From Cryptomeria japonica (Eukaryota; Streptophyta; Pinopsida; Cupressales; Cupressaceae): a stretch of DNA of 64,000 nucleotides. The notes beneath the pieces were generated by a model that saw nothing but the letters and a program-made list of their open reading frames with translations, was not told the DNA's origin and made no database searches. Location of the stretch: NCBI RefSeq assembly GCF_030272615.1, contig NC_081414.1, forward strand, positions 527,041,137 to 527,105,136. The letters run 5' to 3'. Positions 1 through 12,290 of the stretch are shown in pieces. Position 1 is the stretch's first letter. The number at the start of each line of letters is the position of its first letter. The translations under genes were made by a program, and so were the position numbers.

Positions 1-1545
1 TTGATCCACCAAATGATTCCTTACCGCTTATCTTTCTCGACCTCATTGACTGGGACAAACCTGAAATACATGATATACCAATTTTCCTAGACGATGAATC
101 CATTATCCACTACCTATGTACCGTTAACCCAGAAACAGGCTCTACCAGTAAACGAAGTAACGATGTCTGCAAACCAGGGAGTGCCAAGTCTCTCAGTCGC
201 AAAAATGAACCAAATAAAAGATCTGATGCTGAAAACCAATCAATGGCAGCTCTAGATCACAAAAAAGTAAAAATAAAGGACACATCTGAGGGTGAAAACC
301 TTTTTAAGGCACCTAAGGATGGAAGACTTGACACTCTTCCTGAACATTTTCATGAGCGATCACCCATATTGATTGAGCCCACTCAATCAATCAACATTGG
401 TACTACAGAAGTAGCCAAAAACATACACCTAGCAAAATCTCTGACATAGGAGGAAAGATCGGCATTTCTCATCTTTTTTAAAGAAAAGCAAATTAACTTT
501 GCTTGGTCATATGTAGATATGCCCGGAATTGATCCACACTTGATCATGTATCACTTATCCATCTCTCCAGGAGTTAAGTCAGTCAAGCAAAAACTACGAA
601 AGATGAATCCACAGGTGGCACTCATAGTCAAGGCTGAACTAAAGAAACTATTAGATGTAGGATTCATTCGACCCATCGACTATGCAAAATGGATTTCCAA
701 CATAGTACCAATATCAAAACCAGACGACAGTATCAGGATCTGCACTGATTTCAGAGATGTCAACAAAGCTTGTCCAAAGGACGACTTTCCTCTACCCAGT
801 ATCGACATAAATGTAGACCTCACCGCGGGCCATGCAATGCTCTCACTAATGGACGGTTTTTCAGGCTATAATCAAATGAAAATAGCCCCAGAGGATCAAG
901 ATAAACAACGTTTACCTATCCTTGGGGAACATACTATTGGAACGTTATGCCTTTTGGCTTAAAGAATGCAGGAGCTACTTATCAACGAGCAATAACAACA
1001 ATCTTTCATGACATGATGCATACCTTCATGGAAGACTATGTGGATGATTTACTAGCTAAATCCTTCACCAGAGCAGAACACCTCAGCATCCTGATAAAGA
1101 TCTTTGATCGATTAGAGAAATTCCAAGTTAGGCTCAACCCTAAGAAGTGTGTCTTCGGGGTTACATCAGGCAAGTTCCTAGGCTACATCGTCTTAGCTAA
1201 AGGTATTGAAGTGGATCCAACAAAGGTACAAGCCATTATGAAGATGCCACCACTAAAGAATATCAGTCAGCTCAGATCTCTACAAGGACGACTCCAATCA
1301 ATCAGGCGATTCATTGCTCCACTAGCTGATAAAAGTCTACCATTCAATCATTTGTTCCATAAGAATGTACCTTTTAGATGGGAAGCCAAGTGTGCAGAAT
1401 CTTTTTATCAAATCAAACAGTATCTGATGAACCCACCAGTTCTAGTACCACCGGTAGCAGGAAAGCCCCTTATTTTATACATTTCAACGACAGATATATC
1501 ACTGGGGGCACTGTTGGTACAAGAAGATCAACAAGGAAAGAAATG
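1..1545 (+). pseudogene. pol: Ty3/gypsy reverse transcriptase (Tat type), frameshifted
   Basis: Reverse transcriptase of the LTR element, which copies its RNA into DNA in cytoplasmic particles. The first ~480 bases translate as a low-complexity linker normally found between protease and RT. The RT fold then runs from the stretch with DMPGIDPHLI, through KNAGATYQRA, to the catalytic YVDD box near 1048-1060. The block LNPKKCVFGVTSGKFLGYIV is typical of Tat RTs. A TAG stop follows LAKSLT near 449. A frameshift near 904 separates the APEDQDK block from the MPFGLKNAG block, so two frames are needed and the copy is dead. The catalytic aspartates are still present. Confidence 0.9.
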
Positions 1546-2484
1546 AGCCATATACTACATCAACAGGACATTGAATGGCTATGAACTCAACTATACATTC
1601 ATTGAGAAGGCTTGTCTAACAGTCGTCTTCGCATCTCAAAAGTTTTGACATTATATGCTAGCACACACAATTAAGCTAGTAGCAAAAATTGATCCTCTCA
1701 AATATCTACTCAGCAAGGTAGCTCTTACCGTCCGGTTGGCTAAATGGGTCATGATTCTCAGTGAATTTGACATCCACTACACAGAATGAAGAGCTATCAA
1801 AGGACAAGCAATTGCAGATCAACTAGCTGAAGCACCGCTACCAGGAAAACAAACTATGGAGATTGAATTTCCGAACAGGGACGTTCTTGCTATTTCTACC
1901 ACACAATGGACCCTATACTTTGACGAATCCTACACATAACATGGTTCAGGTGTTGGCATTCTATTCATCACTCCTGAAGGGCATACTATACCAAGATCAT
2001 ATCGGCTTATGTTCCCATGCACAAATAATGTGGCTGAATATGAGGCATTGGTTATAGGCATCAAAATGGCCGTAGAATGGAAAATCACAGAGTTAATGGT
2101 CTATAGAGATTCACAACTAGTCGTCAATCAAATCAACAACGACTATCAGACAAAGGATGACAAGTTACTACCCTACAAGCGAATGGTGGATGACTTCAAA
2201 CAATATTTTGTACATATCACCTTCGAGCAAATACCAAGGTTGAACAACAAAGCAGTCGATGCCATGGCTACTATCGCTTCATTACTACAAATTCTAGAGC
2301 AACAGAGTCGTTACGAGTTTCTGGTAGAGCAACTATTCTCCCCAGCCTATGACCACTCTGAATCCCATGTTATCTATGCCTTAACCAGTGCGGATTCTCC
2401 TTTGTATGGACTGATATATGATTATCTGAAGAACAACATCCTACCCATTGACTTGTCCCGCAACCAAAAATGTAATTTTATCTG
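1546..2484 (+). pseudogene. pol: Tandem RNase H and archaeal-type RNase H of the Tat pol
   Basis: The first RNase H follows RT directly and reads as AIYYINRTLNGYELNY to IADQLAEAPL. It is broken by stops at 1543-1545, near 1647 and near 1788. The second begins near 1907 with WTLYFDESYT (first catalytic Asp), continues through NNVAEYEALV (Glu) and MVYRDSQLVV (Asp), and ends near 2484 at a stop before integrase. A second RNase H with the LYFDGS/AEYEAL/DSQLV signature is the accepted mark of the Tat lineage, where it works beside the original RNase H in removing RNA from the RNA-DNA hybrid. Several stops show that it is not functional. Confidence 0.88.
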
Positions 2485-3659
2485 ACAAGCCGCTCGTTAT
2501 ACCCTTACTGCTGATACTTTGTATCGTCGAGGTCTAGATGGTACTCTTCTTCGTTGCCTTGATCGGAATGAATCTGATTCCTCTTTACACGAGCTTCACG
2601 AAGGTATTTGTGGCACACATTCAAGTGGGACTACTCTTGCTAAAAAGCTTCTAAGGATGGGATATTACTGGCCTACAATGGAAAAAGATTCTTACCACTT
2701 CGCCAAGAAGTGTCCTAAGTGCCAGATCCATGGCAATCTGATACATGCACTAGCACAGGAACTACAGCCATTTACAACATCCTGGCCCTTTTGTCAGTGG
2801 GGACTAGACTTGGTCGGCAAAATTCATCCTTCATCTTCAAATGGACACAAGTTCATTATAACTGCAATAGAATACTTTACCAAGTGGATAGAAACAGTCC
2901 CCATGACCACAGTAACTGGAAAACAAATTGCGTCTTTTATCTTGAACTATCTAATCTGCAGATATGGTATTCCAAATTCCATCATCACCGATAATGGACG
3001 ACCATTCAAAAACCAAGATGTCCGAGAACTATGTGAACAATTCAAAATACAACATCGGTTCTCTATGACATACTACCCCCAGGGGAATGGTCAAGCAGAA
3101 GCATCCAATAAAACAATACTGAAAAATCCTAAAGAAAACAGTAAATGATGCAGGCAAAGATTGGCATATACAACTCAATCCAGCACTTTGGGCATACAGA
3201 ACTAGCATCCGTACACCTTCAGGAGCCACAACTTTCTCATTGGTCTATGGATCTGAAGCTATTTTACCGCTGGAGGTAGAAATTTTGTCTCTCAGAGTCT
3301 CTCTAAAAGGCTTAATTCCATATGAAGAGTATCGAGTCAACCGACTGCAAGAACTGGAACTATTAGATGAAAGACATCAGCATGCTTACACTCATCTCAA
3401 AGCATATCGGCAATGCATGTGCAGAAGCTACAATCATAAGGTCATCCCTCGCAACTTCAAAATTGGTGACCTGGTCCTCAAAGAAAATCCACGAAATTAG
3501 CAAGATCGAGAAAAGAAAGGGAAATTTGAACCTAACTGGTTGGGTCCCTATGTCATCATATCAGTCTATGGATCAGGTGCTTATCAGCTTACAACTTTAG
3601 AAGGAGATGTGCTCGACGAACCAACTAATAGCATTCATCTGAAGAAATACTACACTTGA
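2485..3659 (+). pseudogene. pol: Ty3/gypsy integrase, decayed
   Basis: Integrase inserts the cDNA into the chromosome. The N-terminal HHCC zinc finger is visible (LHEGICGTH, then KKCPKCQIHG near 2705-2735). The DDE core has WGLDLVGKI, ITDNGRPF and YPQGNGQAEASN, so all three acidic residues survive. The C-terminal part (YNHKVIPRNFKIGDLVLK, then a GPYVI block) ends near 3659 at IHLKKYYT. A frameshift near 3145 and stops near 2484 and 3498 make it non-functional. It matches the second copy at 11125-12290 throughout. Confidence 0.9.
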
Positions 3660-5097
3660 GTAGTCTAATGCATGGAAAAGTCAAAATCAACTGGTGAAAA
3701 CCTGGTAACAAGCGCTATTGTGAAAGGACAACTCCTTTATCTATATCCACATCCTTATCTCCGCAGTACAACACTATCGGCCATCGCCCGACACTTAGCA
3801 AATATCCATTCATGACATACTTAGCGTAGTCACTATCCTGGTTTATCCATATATATCCTTTTACCACATCTCACCATGGCTTGGTAATCACTGTGCATAT
3901 CCGCATCGAGAGGTACACTTAGCTAGGGGCAATATTCGTCAACACTTGCAACACATTCAAAGACATCAAGACTATTTGCAAAACTCAGAAACACCACATC
4001 CAACAACCAAACACTTACTCCATCGCAAAACAAAACATTGGATTGCTAAAACAAGAATCACAAAAACACTACGATGGATGATTTTCTGAAGTACTAAATG
4101 TTGCATTATTGCATAAAGTCTTGACTATTTTTGCATTTGAACCTTTTAAATTATTGGATTCTCTGCATTTTCTCAACAAATGCTTCAAAGCAAGAGATCA
4201 TGGGAAAACTCCAATATTTTCTTAGTCTTCTGTTTGAGAGGCGATCACTTGTACTGTTTAAATACTTGTTTCAAGACGTGATACAACGAATATCACTGAA
4301 GATATGGTTCCACTTTACACATACAAATGGTTTAATCTTGTCTGTTTATACGCAATCCGCACTCTGGTCGTCCTGGTTCAATTATACCTTGACGTTTGTG
4401 CTATCTTGCAAAATCAAACATCATGTAAATTTTTCTCAGGTCATTATGGTTCAATTATACCATTATGCTTATATAAATTTTCAACAAATCCCAAACAAAT
4501 CAATGCTCAGTGATGATACCTATATCAAAAGCAAATAACATATGGTTATATCGGGATGACAAATGCAGAATGAGGATGCTCCAAAAACAAATAGTTGCAT
4601 ATCATTTTACAAGTAGTTGCATATCATTTTACAAATAGTTGCAGATCATTTTAAATCTTTCATTTAGTTGCACATCATTATCATTATCATACATCTCATT
4701 TTCATGATACATCTCACAACATATCATTATCATACATCTCATTTTCAAGATACATCTCATATCATTATCATTATCATACATCTCATTTTCATGATACATC
4801 TCACAACATATCAAAACATACATCTCATTTTCAAGATACATCTCACAGCATATCAAATCATACATCATACATTTACATCATGCATCATATCATCTATCTA
4901 AGCATTGCATCATCATAAAGTAAAGAACAAACATATAGAACATGCATCCATAACACATCACATGATCAAAGAAAATGGTGTCATATATATATATATATGA
5001 TCAAAATGTACAAATATCTGTCATGTATGTGCCCCGTACAACAAAACAATGATCCAAAATACAATAGAGACATCGTCTCTCAAGTATGACTATCTCC
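3660..5097. other. Untranslated region between integrase and antisense gene
   Basis: No coding signal was seen on either strand. The small ORFs here are AT-rich and without motifs. The stretch holds the minisatellite at 4590-4905 and a short (AT)n run at 4984-4999. In Tat elements the region between pol and the 3' LTR is normally long and variable, which fits. Confidence 0.6.
4590..4905. repeat. Two adjoining minisatellites
   Basis: Three near-identical copies of a unit containing AGTTGCATATCATTTTACAA start near 4593, at about 26-bp spacing. They run into several copies of a 40-50-bp unit containing CATCTCATTTTCA(A/T)GATACATCTCA, separated by CATTATCATACAT runs. The units are visible directly. 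Translated products of either strand are only shadows of the repeat. Confidence 0.85.
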
Positions 5098-7022
5098 TGA
5101 GGGGGATGGTCTCACCGCTGATGTCCCAGCTCCTGGATCTCCAAGAGGATCCTGTCTCGAGGGCCCCGTCACGCCTCTGCTCTCTGACTGTGACCCAGTC
5201 TCTCGAGATCGACTCGATCTCGCCTATGTGAAGCTCTGCACTCTGCGCTCCCTGGGCGCATCCTCATAATGGCGTTTATAGTACTTCGCCTCCCTCGCTC
5301 TCAAGGACAACTCTCTCATGATGTCCCTCATCAGACCACCTGCTGCTGCTCTCTGCATACTCCCTGCCAGCTCCTCTGCTTGACCGCACTGCTCTATCTC
5401 TATATCACACTCTAGGGTCAGTTGGGTAATCTGACGTTGTTGCGTCAATAGCTGTGCCTGCAGCTGCTGTATTGTCAACTGTAGAGTCCTGATCTGGGCA
5501 TCCTCCACATGCGTCGGGATCCTGACCCGTAGGGGCACCTATGAAGGGGTACCCCCTATCCCTCTACCTGTCCTTGGTGCTGGTGGAGGTAACTCATCAG
5601 TCCTCCTCCTCTGCGCTTGCCATCTCCACTCATCAGTTCCTCCCACCGCTGCTATCACCTCCCCCATTCTCCCCTCCTCCCCTGCTCCGATCGCCAACCC
5701 TCCTCTCCCTTTGTCCATCACAGCTCATCGAACTGCTCTCTCCACCCACACTCCCCCATCTCTACCCCTGTCTCCTCTCCTCCCCCGATATCCTCTCCCT
5801 CGTCGTCCTCCTCCACCTCCATCATCTCCATCATCACCATCTCCCCTACCTCATCCTCGTCGTCATCAAAGGCAGGTCGCATCTCCTCAGGATCTGATAT
5901 CCTGGCCATAGCACGCGTTGCAAACAAACCAGCGAACTCATGTGTCATCCCCGCATCTAGTATCTTGGAAGCATAGTCCCATATCTGACCCGCTAAGCTG
6001 GAGAACTCCTCTACAACCGCTTCACTATCAATAGTAGGGCCGCAATCTGGTATATCCTGTCTCCAACGCGCATACAAACAGGTCCCTTGTGGTATCCCCT
6101 GCTGCCGACCATACTGTCGTAAAACCCTACCAACCTGGAATCTCTCAATCACAAAGGGCATCCGCTCTATCAAAAACTGACTCATAAAAACATAAGGCAT
6201 CTCCAGCCCATCCTCGGCCCAGACCTCGCAATTTGTATAAGGTCGCCAGACGACCGTATCGATATCATCTAGCATCCTCCTCTAGTGCTCAAGTTTGTCC
6301 AGCTTACGCTAGACAACTAGCCTCCTGTAACCATATGCATATGCCCCCCCAGCAGGCCTGTCTCTATCCACCAGTGGCCTCACTGCTGGAATTTGCTCCC
6401 AGCACCATACCTGTAGGAGTGTCACGCCAGCTGACAAACTCCCGTAACCCAGATACACAACCTCATGTAAATCCCTGTATAAGTGAGCTAACATGGCCGA
6501 TCCCCAAGCAAACCTGCGGCCCTGGGTCACCATCTCCTTGAGCACCAATCCCCAACCCATAGAAAATCCCTTTGACCTACGGTCGGGACAAAGGAATCCA
6601 CCTATAAAACCTGCTAGTACGGACGGAAGAGGCGCATAGTCCAGATCCAAGAACTCCTGCCAAGGGATCTCATACCCACACACTGTCTCATCGTGAAATA
6701 TGCGCCGCAGTGCCTCTATCCCACCCTCCTCAGTCTGCTCATACGGCAATAATGCACCTGCTACGGGAATCCGCAATATCCTGTAACAGTCCTCTGGAAT
6801 AACCGTCATCTCCCTAGTAGCAAAGTGAAAGGTGTTCGTATCACTATGCCATCTCTCGGCGAACGCTGTGAGTAAACCCCAGTTCACAGTGAACCGAGGC
6901 ATATCCAACAAAGATGACAAGCCGCATCTCTCACTGACATCTAGGTCAACCTGTGCCAACCATGGTATCAATGCCCATGGTCTGGGGAACCACTCGCATG
7001 ATTGAACCACTCCCAATCGCTC

Positions 7023-7589
7023 CTGTCAAAAAGCAAAACAAGTCCAATGTCATTTTCCACATCAAAACAAAGATATCAAAACCAAAATCACATCAAAAAC
7101 ATAAAACAATTTGCAAATCTAATCAAGTTCCACATCATATCATTCCATATCAACTTGTAACACAACTCAAGTTTTCAAAAACCATATCAAAACTTGTAAA
7201 ACAACTCAAGTCTCCACATCACATAAACTTGTAAAACAATTCAAGTTTCCCACCCATATCAGCTTGTAAAACAACTCAAGTTTCCAACCCATATCAACTT
7301 GTAACACAACTCAAGTTCCACATTCCTATCATCTTGTAACACAAATCAGGCTCCACACATATGAACTTGAAACGGTGCAAATCAAATCATGGTTCGATAA
7401 AAAACACATTAATATCTACATAAATAACTTGAACAATCACAAATTAAACCAAGTTATATCAATACTCATATTGGACAAATTATCAAAAACATGACAACAG
7501 ACACAGCAAATGACAAAAATCCACCTCCCCAGGCAAAACTGGCATTTTCCTATGTAATTTTCGACATTCAAAAAATTGCCAAATCTTGC
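7023..7589. repeat. Imperfect repeat of CAACTTGTAA(C/A)ACAACTCAAG
   Basis: Within the same inferred intron, a unit close to CAACTTGTAACACAACTCAA recurs at least six times between about 7148 and 7345, at 40-50-base spacing. It was seen directly. No function can be assigned. Confidence 0.6.
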
Positions 7590-8060
7590 AAAAACCCGAT
7601 CCATGCGCTAATTAAATTTGGCTATGCGCTAGACTAATTCTACACACTACCTTGTTTTCTCTATGCGCTATCCTATCTACCCTATACGCTAGACTAACTC
7701 TACGCGCTACCCTTTTTTCTCCATGCGCCAACCAATTTACCCTAAGCGCTAAAACCGACCCATGCGCTAACCTATCCCATGCTCGCGCTACCTATTTAAC
7801 CTCATGCGCTAGGTCTAACCTACGCACTACATCCCCTTGCCCATGCGAACCCCTGTGGACCCTATGCGCTAGGTTTAGCCTATGCGCTACCCTTTTGACT
7901 CGAAGCGCTACCCTATGTCCATCATGTGCTAACCTAAGGCCATGCGCTAACCTAAAAATTTCATGTGCTAACCTATAAATTTCGGACGCTACCCTAAATT
8001 GCAACCCTATGCGCTACTGAATTTTTCGTATGCACTAAACTAAGACTTCTATGCGCTAAA
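7590..8060 (-). repeat. ATGCGCTA short-motif array in the antisense gene's intron
   Basis: About twenty copies of an octamer close to ATGCGCTA recur every 20-26 bases, separated by variable pyrimidine-rich spacers (for example CCATGCGCTAACCTA). Many differ by one base (ATGCGCCA, AAGCGCTA, ATGTGCTA). The array lies entirely within the inferred intron 8145-7023. Its core GCGC is self-complementary. Function unknown. The spaced-motif layout resembles a multi-site protein-binding array more than an ordinary satellite. Confidence 0.85.
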
Positions 8061-8290
8061 ACGTTAAAACCGCATTTCAAAAATAAAAAACTGACCAAAA
8101 ATGATCAAATTAAAAATCCAAAAGGGGTCAAAAGGGTTGACTTACCGGTGGTCCATACACGGCAGGCCTCTGATACCTCCGAACGCGCTCAAATCGATGC
8201 GTAGAATAGGGAATAGGCATTTTGTCTTCTCTCCAAAAGTCTCTTTCTCCAAAGTCAACAAGCACAAATGAGACAAAACAATGCACTTTT

Positions 8291-8306
8291 CCCCTTTTAT
8301 AGGGTA
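8291..8306 (-). promoter_or_regulatory. TATA box of the antisense PMD gene
   Basis: Read on the minus strand this is CCTATAAAAGGGG, a near-perfect plant TATA box about 75 bases upstream of the ATG at 8220. The spacing suits a short leader. Seen in the sequence; the role is inferred. Confidence 0.6.
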
Positions 8307-8637
8307 AAATGAAATTAGGGTTAGGAAAATGAGCATGTAATTTGCTCGCTGAATTCCTCGTACCCTCGCACACATCAATATCGGGAGATGAATCAATTTA
8401 AACATTTCACCTAGCCAAAAATTTGCACCGCAAATGCAATTATCAATTCAAATCAACTTTTCCCAAAATTTTGATTCATCTCTTGAGGGGGCATTATCAC
8501 CATCGTTTATCAAATCTGGGGCATCACACATCAAATCTGGGGCACGACATGAAAATTCATTAAAACGACATTGATCATAAAATCGTAACAACACATCATT
8601 TTCTTTGAAATAACATGTGCACACACGTCACTTCAAA

Positions 8638-8648
8638 GAGGGGCAAAA
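8638..8648 (+). other. Polypurine tract of the first Tat element
   Basis: AGAGGGGCAAAA sits immediately before the LTR start TATAGACG. It corresponds to AATAGGGGCAAA before TGTAGACA at 14933 in the second element, so it is the likely primer for plus-strand DNA synthesis. Confidence 0.65.
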
Positions 8649-10104
8649 TATAGACGTATAAAAATGACCATATTCCTAAATGAATATTTTATGTTCATTT
8701 CTCTATTTAATTAAATCCAATTTAATTAAATTACCCATATTCCTCTATTTAATTAAGTAAATTACTCAATTAAATTCACTATACCCATTTAATAGAATAA
8801 ATTCATTTTATTCGATTAAAGCCCCTATCCACTTTTTAATTAAATTCAAATTTAATTAAAATAGTTATCCTAAATTAAATAAATCTAATTTATTTAATTG
8901 CAACCAAATTGAATTAAATTCAATTAAAACCCATTATCCCTTCATCCACTTGCAAAATCCTACACCTCCCACTTGCATCCTAACACTCTTCCTAATTTCT
9001 TCTAGAATCCATCTAATCCTAATTAATTAACCCAAACCCATCCATTATCCCTTTTCCCTAAATTTGAGGAGGTCACTTCTCAAGTTTGGAGTAAAGTCTT
9101 CAAAAAGCATTAAAGCCTTTATCCATTCAACAAGCTAACTTGTTGAATACCCCCAAATTTGGAAGGACTCTTACAAATTTGTCCCCAAAGTCTTCATAAC
9201 CATTAATGGTTAACTCAACCCTCTAGCATGGTTAAAGAATTTCCCTAAACTCAACCTCCATGTAACCCAAGGGTCTCATCAAGCATTTATTGCTTTGACC
9301 ATGCTTATCCTTAATCCTTTGCACAAGAATTTATCCTTTGGATAAAAGCTTTATCCAATGGGTAATCTTAACTTAACCTTAACCCTTAACCTCTAGGGTA
9401 ACCATGAGATCTTCTCAAGCATTTAATGCTTCTTACATCTCCTCTCAACCAACCTTATGTTGACAATTGTCACCATTTCATTGGCGCCAATTGCAAACAT
9501 GGATTCCCAACTTTCAAACTCAACCCTTGATTGCCTCTTTCAATCCTAACCATCCATTGCCCTATTTTTGCTATAAATAGAGCTCTCATCCCTCCATTTT
9601 TCATCATCCAAGTCTTTAGCATCACACTTATACTAAAATCCATTCAAGCTTTCATATATCATTTATGTTCATCATTTAGCCTCTCTTTTAAATAGGAATT
9701 AATCTAAATATGCAAATTTAGAGTATGTTCCTTATCATTTAGCTTAATCATAGACTAATATAGCATGCTAAGATAGTCTTGTTACTAATCTTGTCATCTT
9801 ATAAACCAGTTTATTGCATTTATAGGATCATGCATAGCTTAGGATGCATTTCATCTTAAAATCAACAAAAGCATCCCTTGTTCTTGCATTTGTCATCCCT
9901 AAACCATTTTGCTCAGTGAACTGAGAGCAAAAACATTGGTTTGAGGGACCGTGTAAGATAGAGAACCATGGAATCAACCTTGGGAAGCTGAGCCATACTT
10001 CATGACTCCATATCTTGCACCAAGAAGTCCTGTGGGTGTGTGAGCAAGGCTCCCTAGAGCTCCGTTTTTCACATTTCGAGTTCTATCGACCCGCTTATCC
10101 CGCA
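8649..10104 (+). repeat. 3' LTR of the first Tat element
   Basis: The LTR starts TATAGACGTATAAAAATG right after the polypurine tract. This matches TGTAGACACCTAAAAATG of the second element with the leading TG mutated to TA. U3 is very rich in AATTAAAT runs. A TATA box (CTATAAATAGAGC) lies near 9570 and is followed by a CT-rich start region. The right end is placed at CCCGCA because homology to pol of the second element begins at 10105. It is about 1.46 kb long. The partner 5' LTR is outside the window, so length and end cannot be confirmed. Confidence 0.65.
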
Positions 10105-11122
10105 TACAATATATATCAACGACAAATTTATCTTTGGGAGTTCCCTTGGCATAGCATGATGACCAAGGGAAAGAAAGAGCCATGTACTATATCAATAAAA
10201 CACTTATTGGATATGAGTTCAACTACACTACCATAGAACGAGCATGTTTAGCAGTGATCTTCACATCCCAAAATCTTAGGCACTACATGCTGAGTCATAA
10301 AGTTCAACTCATTTCACACATTGATCCTCTTAAGTACCTTATAAGAAAAGAAGTTTTAACTGGAAGACTTGCCAAGTGGGTCATGATTTTGAGTGAGTTT
10401 GACATAGAATATGTGGACAAACAGGCGATCGAGGTTCATATTATAGCAGATCAATTGGCAGAAGCTCCTTTACAAGACAACCACCCTCTATTGACATATT
10501 AACCTGATGAATATGTGTTCACATTGGCAACATCCACCATTTGGAAATTGTACTTTGATGGTTCCTACATAAATTATGGAGAAGGTGTTGGAATTCTCTT
10601 TATCACTCCTCAGTGTGATTCAATTCTGAAGTCATTCATAATAAGCTTTCTTTGCACAAATAATATAGTTGAATACGAGGCTCTCATCATAGGACTTCAC
10701 ATCGCCATACAGTGGAGGGTAATAGAGCTATAGGTTTATGGTGATTCTCAACTAATCGTTAATCAAGTCAATGATGATTATAACACTAAAGATGATAAAT
10801 TTATGCCTTATAAGCAAATGGTAGAACATTTCAAGAAACACTTCAACCACATCACTTTTGATAAAATTCCAATGATGTAAAACAAGGTAGCCAATGCAAT
10901 GGATATACTAGGATCTCTCCTAGACATGCCCAACAATGAAACTCAATTCGAGTTCTTAGTAGAAAAATTGATGGTACCAACATATGAGATTCCATCATCT
11001 GAATATGTGTGTGTGATTGTGGGTCCTGAATCCCCGTGGTATAAAGAAATATACACATACTTACATGACCAATACATGTCTCCTGACTTATCAAGAAATC
11101 AAAGAAAAACTCTCATTTGTTA
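10105..11122 (+). pseudogene. pol: Tandem RNase H domains of the second Tat pol
   Basis: Begins with ISTTNLSLGV (end of RT/connection), then RNase H with AMYYINKTLIGYEFNYTTIE to IADQLAEAPL. The archaeal-type RNase H has WKLYFDGSYINYGEGVGILF, NNIVEYEALI and YGDSQLIVNQ. Stops lie at 10501 (TAA), 10733 (TAG), near 10880 and at 11120-11122 (TAG). Domain order and motifs match the copy at 1546-2484. It is inactive. Confidence 0.88.
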
Positions 11123-12290
11123 GGCATCCAAACATGCCATCATTGCTGACACATTGTATAGAAAGAGCCTAGACGGAACACTTCTTCAATGTCTAAATTT
11201 CGAAGAAGTGCAACTTACCTTAAAAGAGGTACATGACAGGATTTGTGGGGCACATTCTAGTGGTCCTGCACTAGCAATGAAACTACTAAGAACTGGATAT
11301 TATTGGCCTACTATGGAAAAGGATGCCTATAAATATGTACAAAAATGCAGATATCGCTAGATACATGGAGATTTGATTCATGCACCTGCTCAAGACCTTT
11401 AACCTATCACATCACCATGGTTGTTCTCATAGTGGGGACTAGATCTTTTTGGTAAAATTAATCCTACTTCTTCCAATGGACACACGTTCATTCTCATTGT
11501 CACAGATTATTTCACCAAGTGGGTGGAGGCAATCCCTCTAACACACACCATTGGTAAGCAGATAGCAAAATTTATGCTTAACTATATCATCTGTAGATAT
11601 AGAGTCCCAATGTGTATAGTAACCGATAATGGGTGTCCGTTCAAGAATCAAGAAATGTGAATTGTATGATCAATTCTAGATATAACAGAGATTTGCAACT
11701 CCCTATTACCCACAAAGTAATGGTCAAGCATAGGTAATCGATAAAACAATACTGAAAATCTTAAAGAAAGTTGTCAATGAAGCAGGACGGGACTGACATC
11801 TACAGTTGAATCCTGCACTATGGGCATACAGAATAGGTGTTCACACAACTACAAGTGCTACACCATATAGATTGGTCTATGGTTTATAAGCTATTATACC
11901 AATTAAAATATAATTACCATCGCTAAGAGTCTCCTTGAAACACATCATATCAGAGGAAGACTATAAAGTTGCAAGACTCCAAGAGCTAGAACTGTTAGAA
12001 GAAAAGCGACAGAGTGCCCTAAATCACTTGCAAGGCTATCAAAATAGAATAAGAAGAAGCTACAATAAAAGAGTAAGGCCAAGAAACTTTGAGGTGGGAG
12101 ATATAGTCCTCAAAGAGAATCAAAGGAACCTAGCAGAGCAAGAAAAACTAGGCAAGTTCGAACCAAACTAGTTGGGTCCTTTTATAATAACAAGGTTTGT
12201 TGGCAACAATGCTTATAACTTGACTACCATGGAGGGAGATCCACTCCCTAATCCCATGAACAACATGCACCTTAAACGCTATTACATATA
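11123..12290 (+). pseudogene. pol: Integrase of the second Tat pol
   Basis: The zinc-binding part is DRICGAHSSG followed by VQKCRYR. The second cysteine of the CPKC pair is lost and a stop follows at 11360. The core keeps WGLDLFGKI, VTDYFTKWVEA and VTDNGCPF. The YPQSNGQA block is followed by a stop, so the Glu region is damaged. The tail has RPRNFEVGDIVLKEN near 12090 and ends near 12290 at LKRYYI. Several stops and at least one frameshift (near 11655) make it dead. Confidence 0.88.

Larger units (their letters stand above)
5098..8220 (-). pseudogene. Antisense plant mobile domain (PMD) gene inside the Tat element
   Basis: Exon 1 (8220-8146) encodes 25 residues starting MPIPYSTHRFERVRR and ends at a consensus GTAAGT donor. 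The intron (8145-7023) ends TTTGACAG. Exon 2 opens in phase with ERLGVVQSCEW. It then has the PMD core: LLTAFAERWHSDTNTFHFA, EDCYRILRIPV, an HLYRDLHEVV block and VVWRPYTNCEVW. An acidic run (5718-5900 on the minus strand) and a Q-rich coiled coil (5538-5224) follow. PMD proteins of the MAIN/MAIL type occur both as host genes and inside transposons. Two in-frame TAG codons (6311-6309 and near 6284), a frameshift near 5720 and a TGA at 5541-5539 break the frame. The last part, to ~5098, needs another shift. The exon structure is inferred from splice consensus. Confidence 0.78.
1..10104 (+). mobile_element. Tat-lineage Ty3/gypsy LTR retrotransposon, 5'-truncated by the window
   Basis: In order this element holds decayed RT, RNase H, a second archaeal-type RNase H and integrase (1-3659), a repeat-rich untranslated stretch, an antisense PMD gene (8304 down to about 5098), a polypurine tract (8638-8648) and a 3' LTR. 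Two RNase H domains in tandem and an extra antisense gene between pol and the 3' LTR are known traits of the plant Tat lineage (Ogre, Grande, Retand). The gag, protease and 5' LTR lie outside the window. Its right end falls directly against the middle of another Tat pol at 10105, which suggests that this element was inserted into that one. The right boundary is inferred from that junction. Confidence 0.8.

Noticed and set aside
5541-5976. Plus-strand Ser/Pro-rich ORFs (about 118 residues)
   Set aside because: They are the antisense shadow of the acidic and coiled-coil region of the minus-strand PMD gene.
7652-8004. Cys/Ala/Arg-rich ORFs on both strands over the ATGCGCTA array
   Set aside because: The 'protein' simply translates the short repeat. 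The spacers vary freely and the array lies within an inferred intron.
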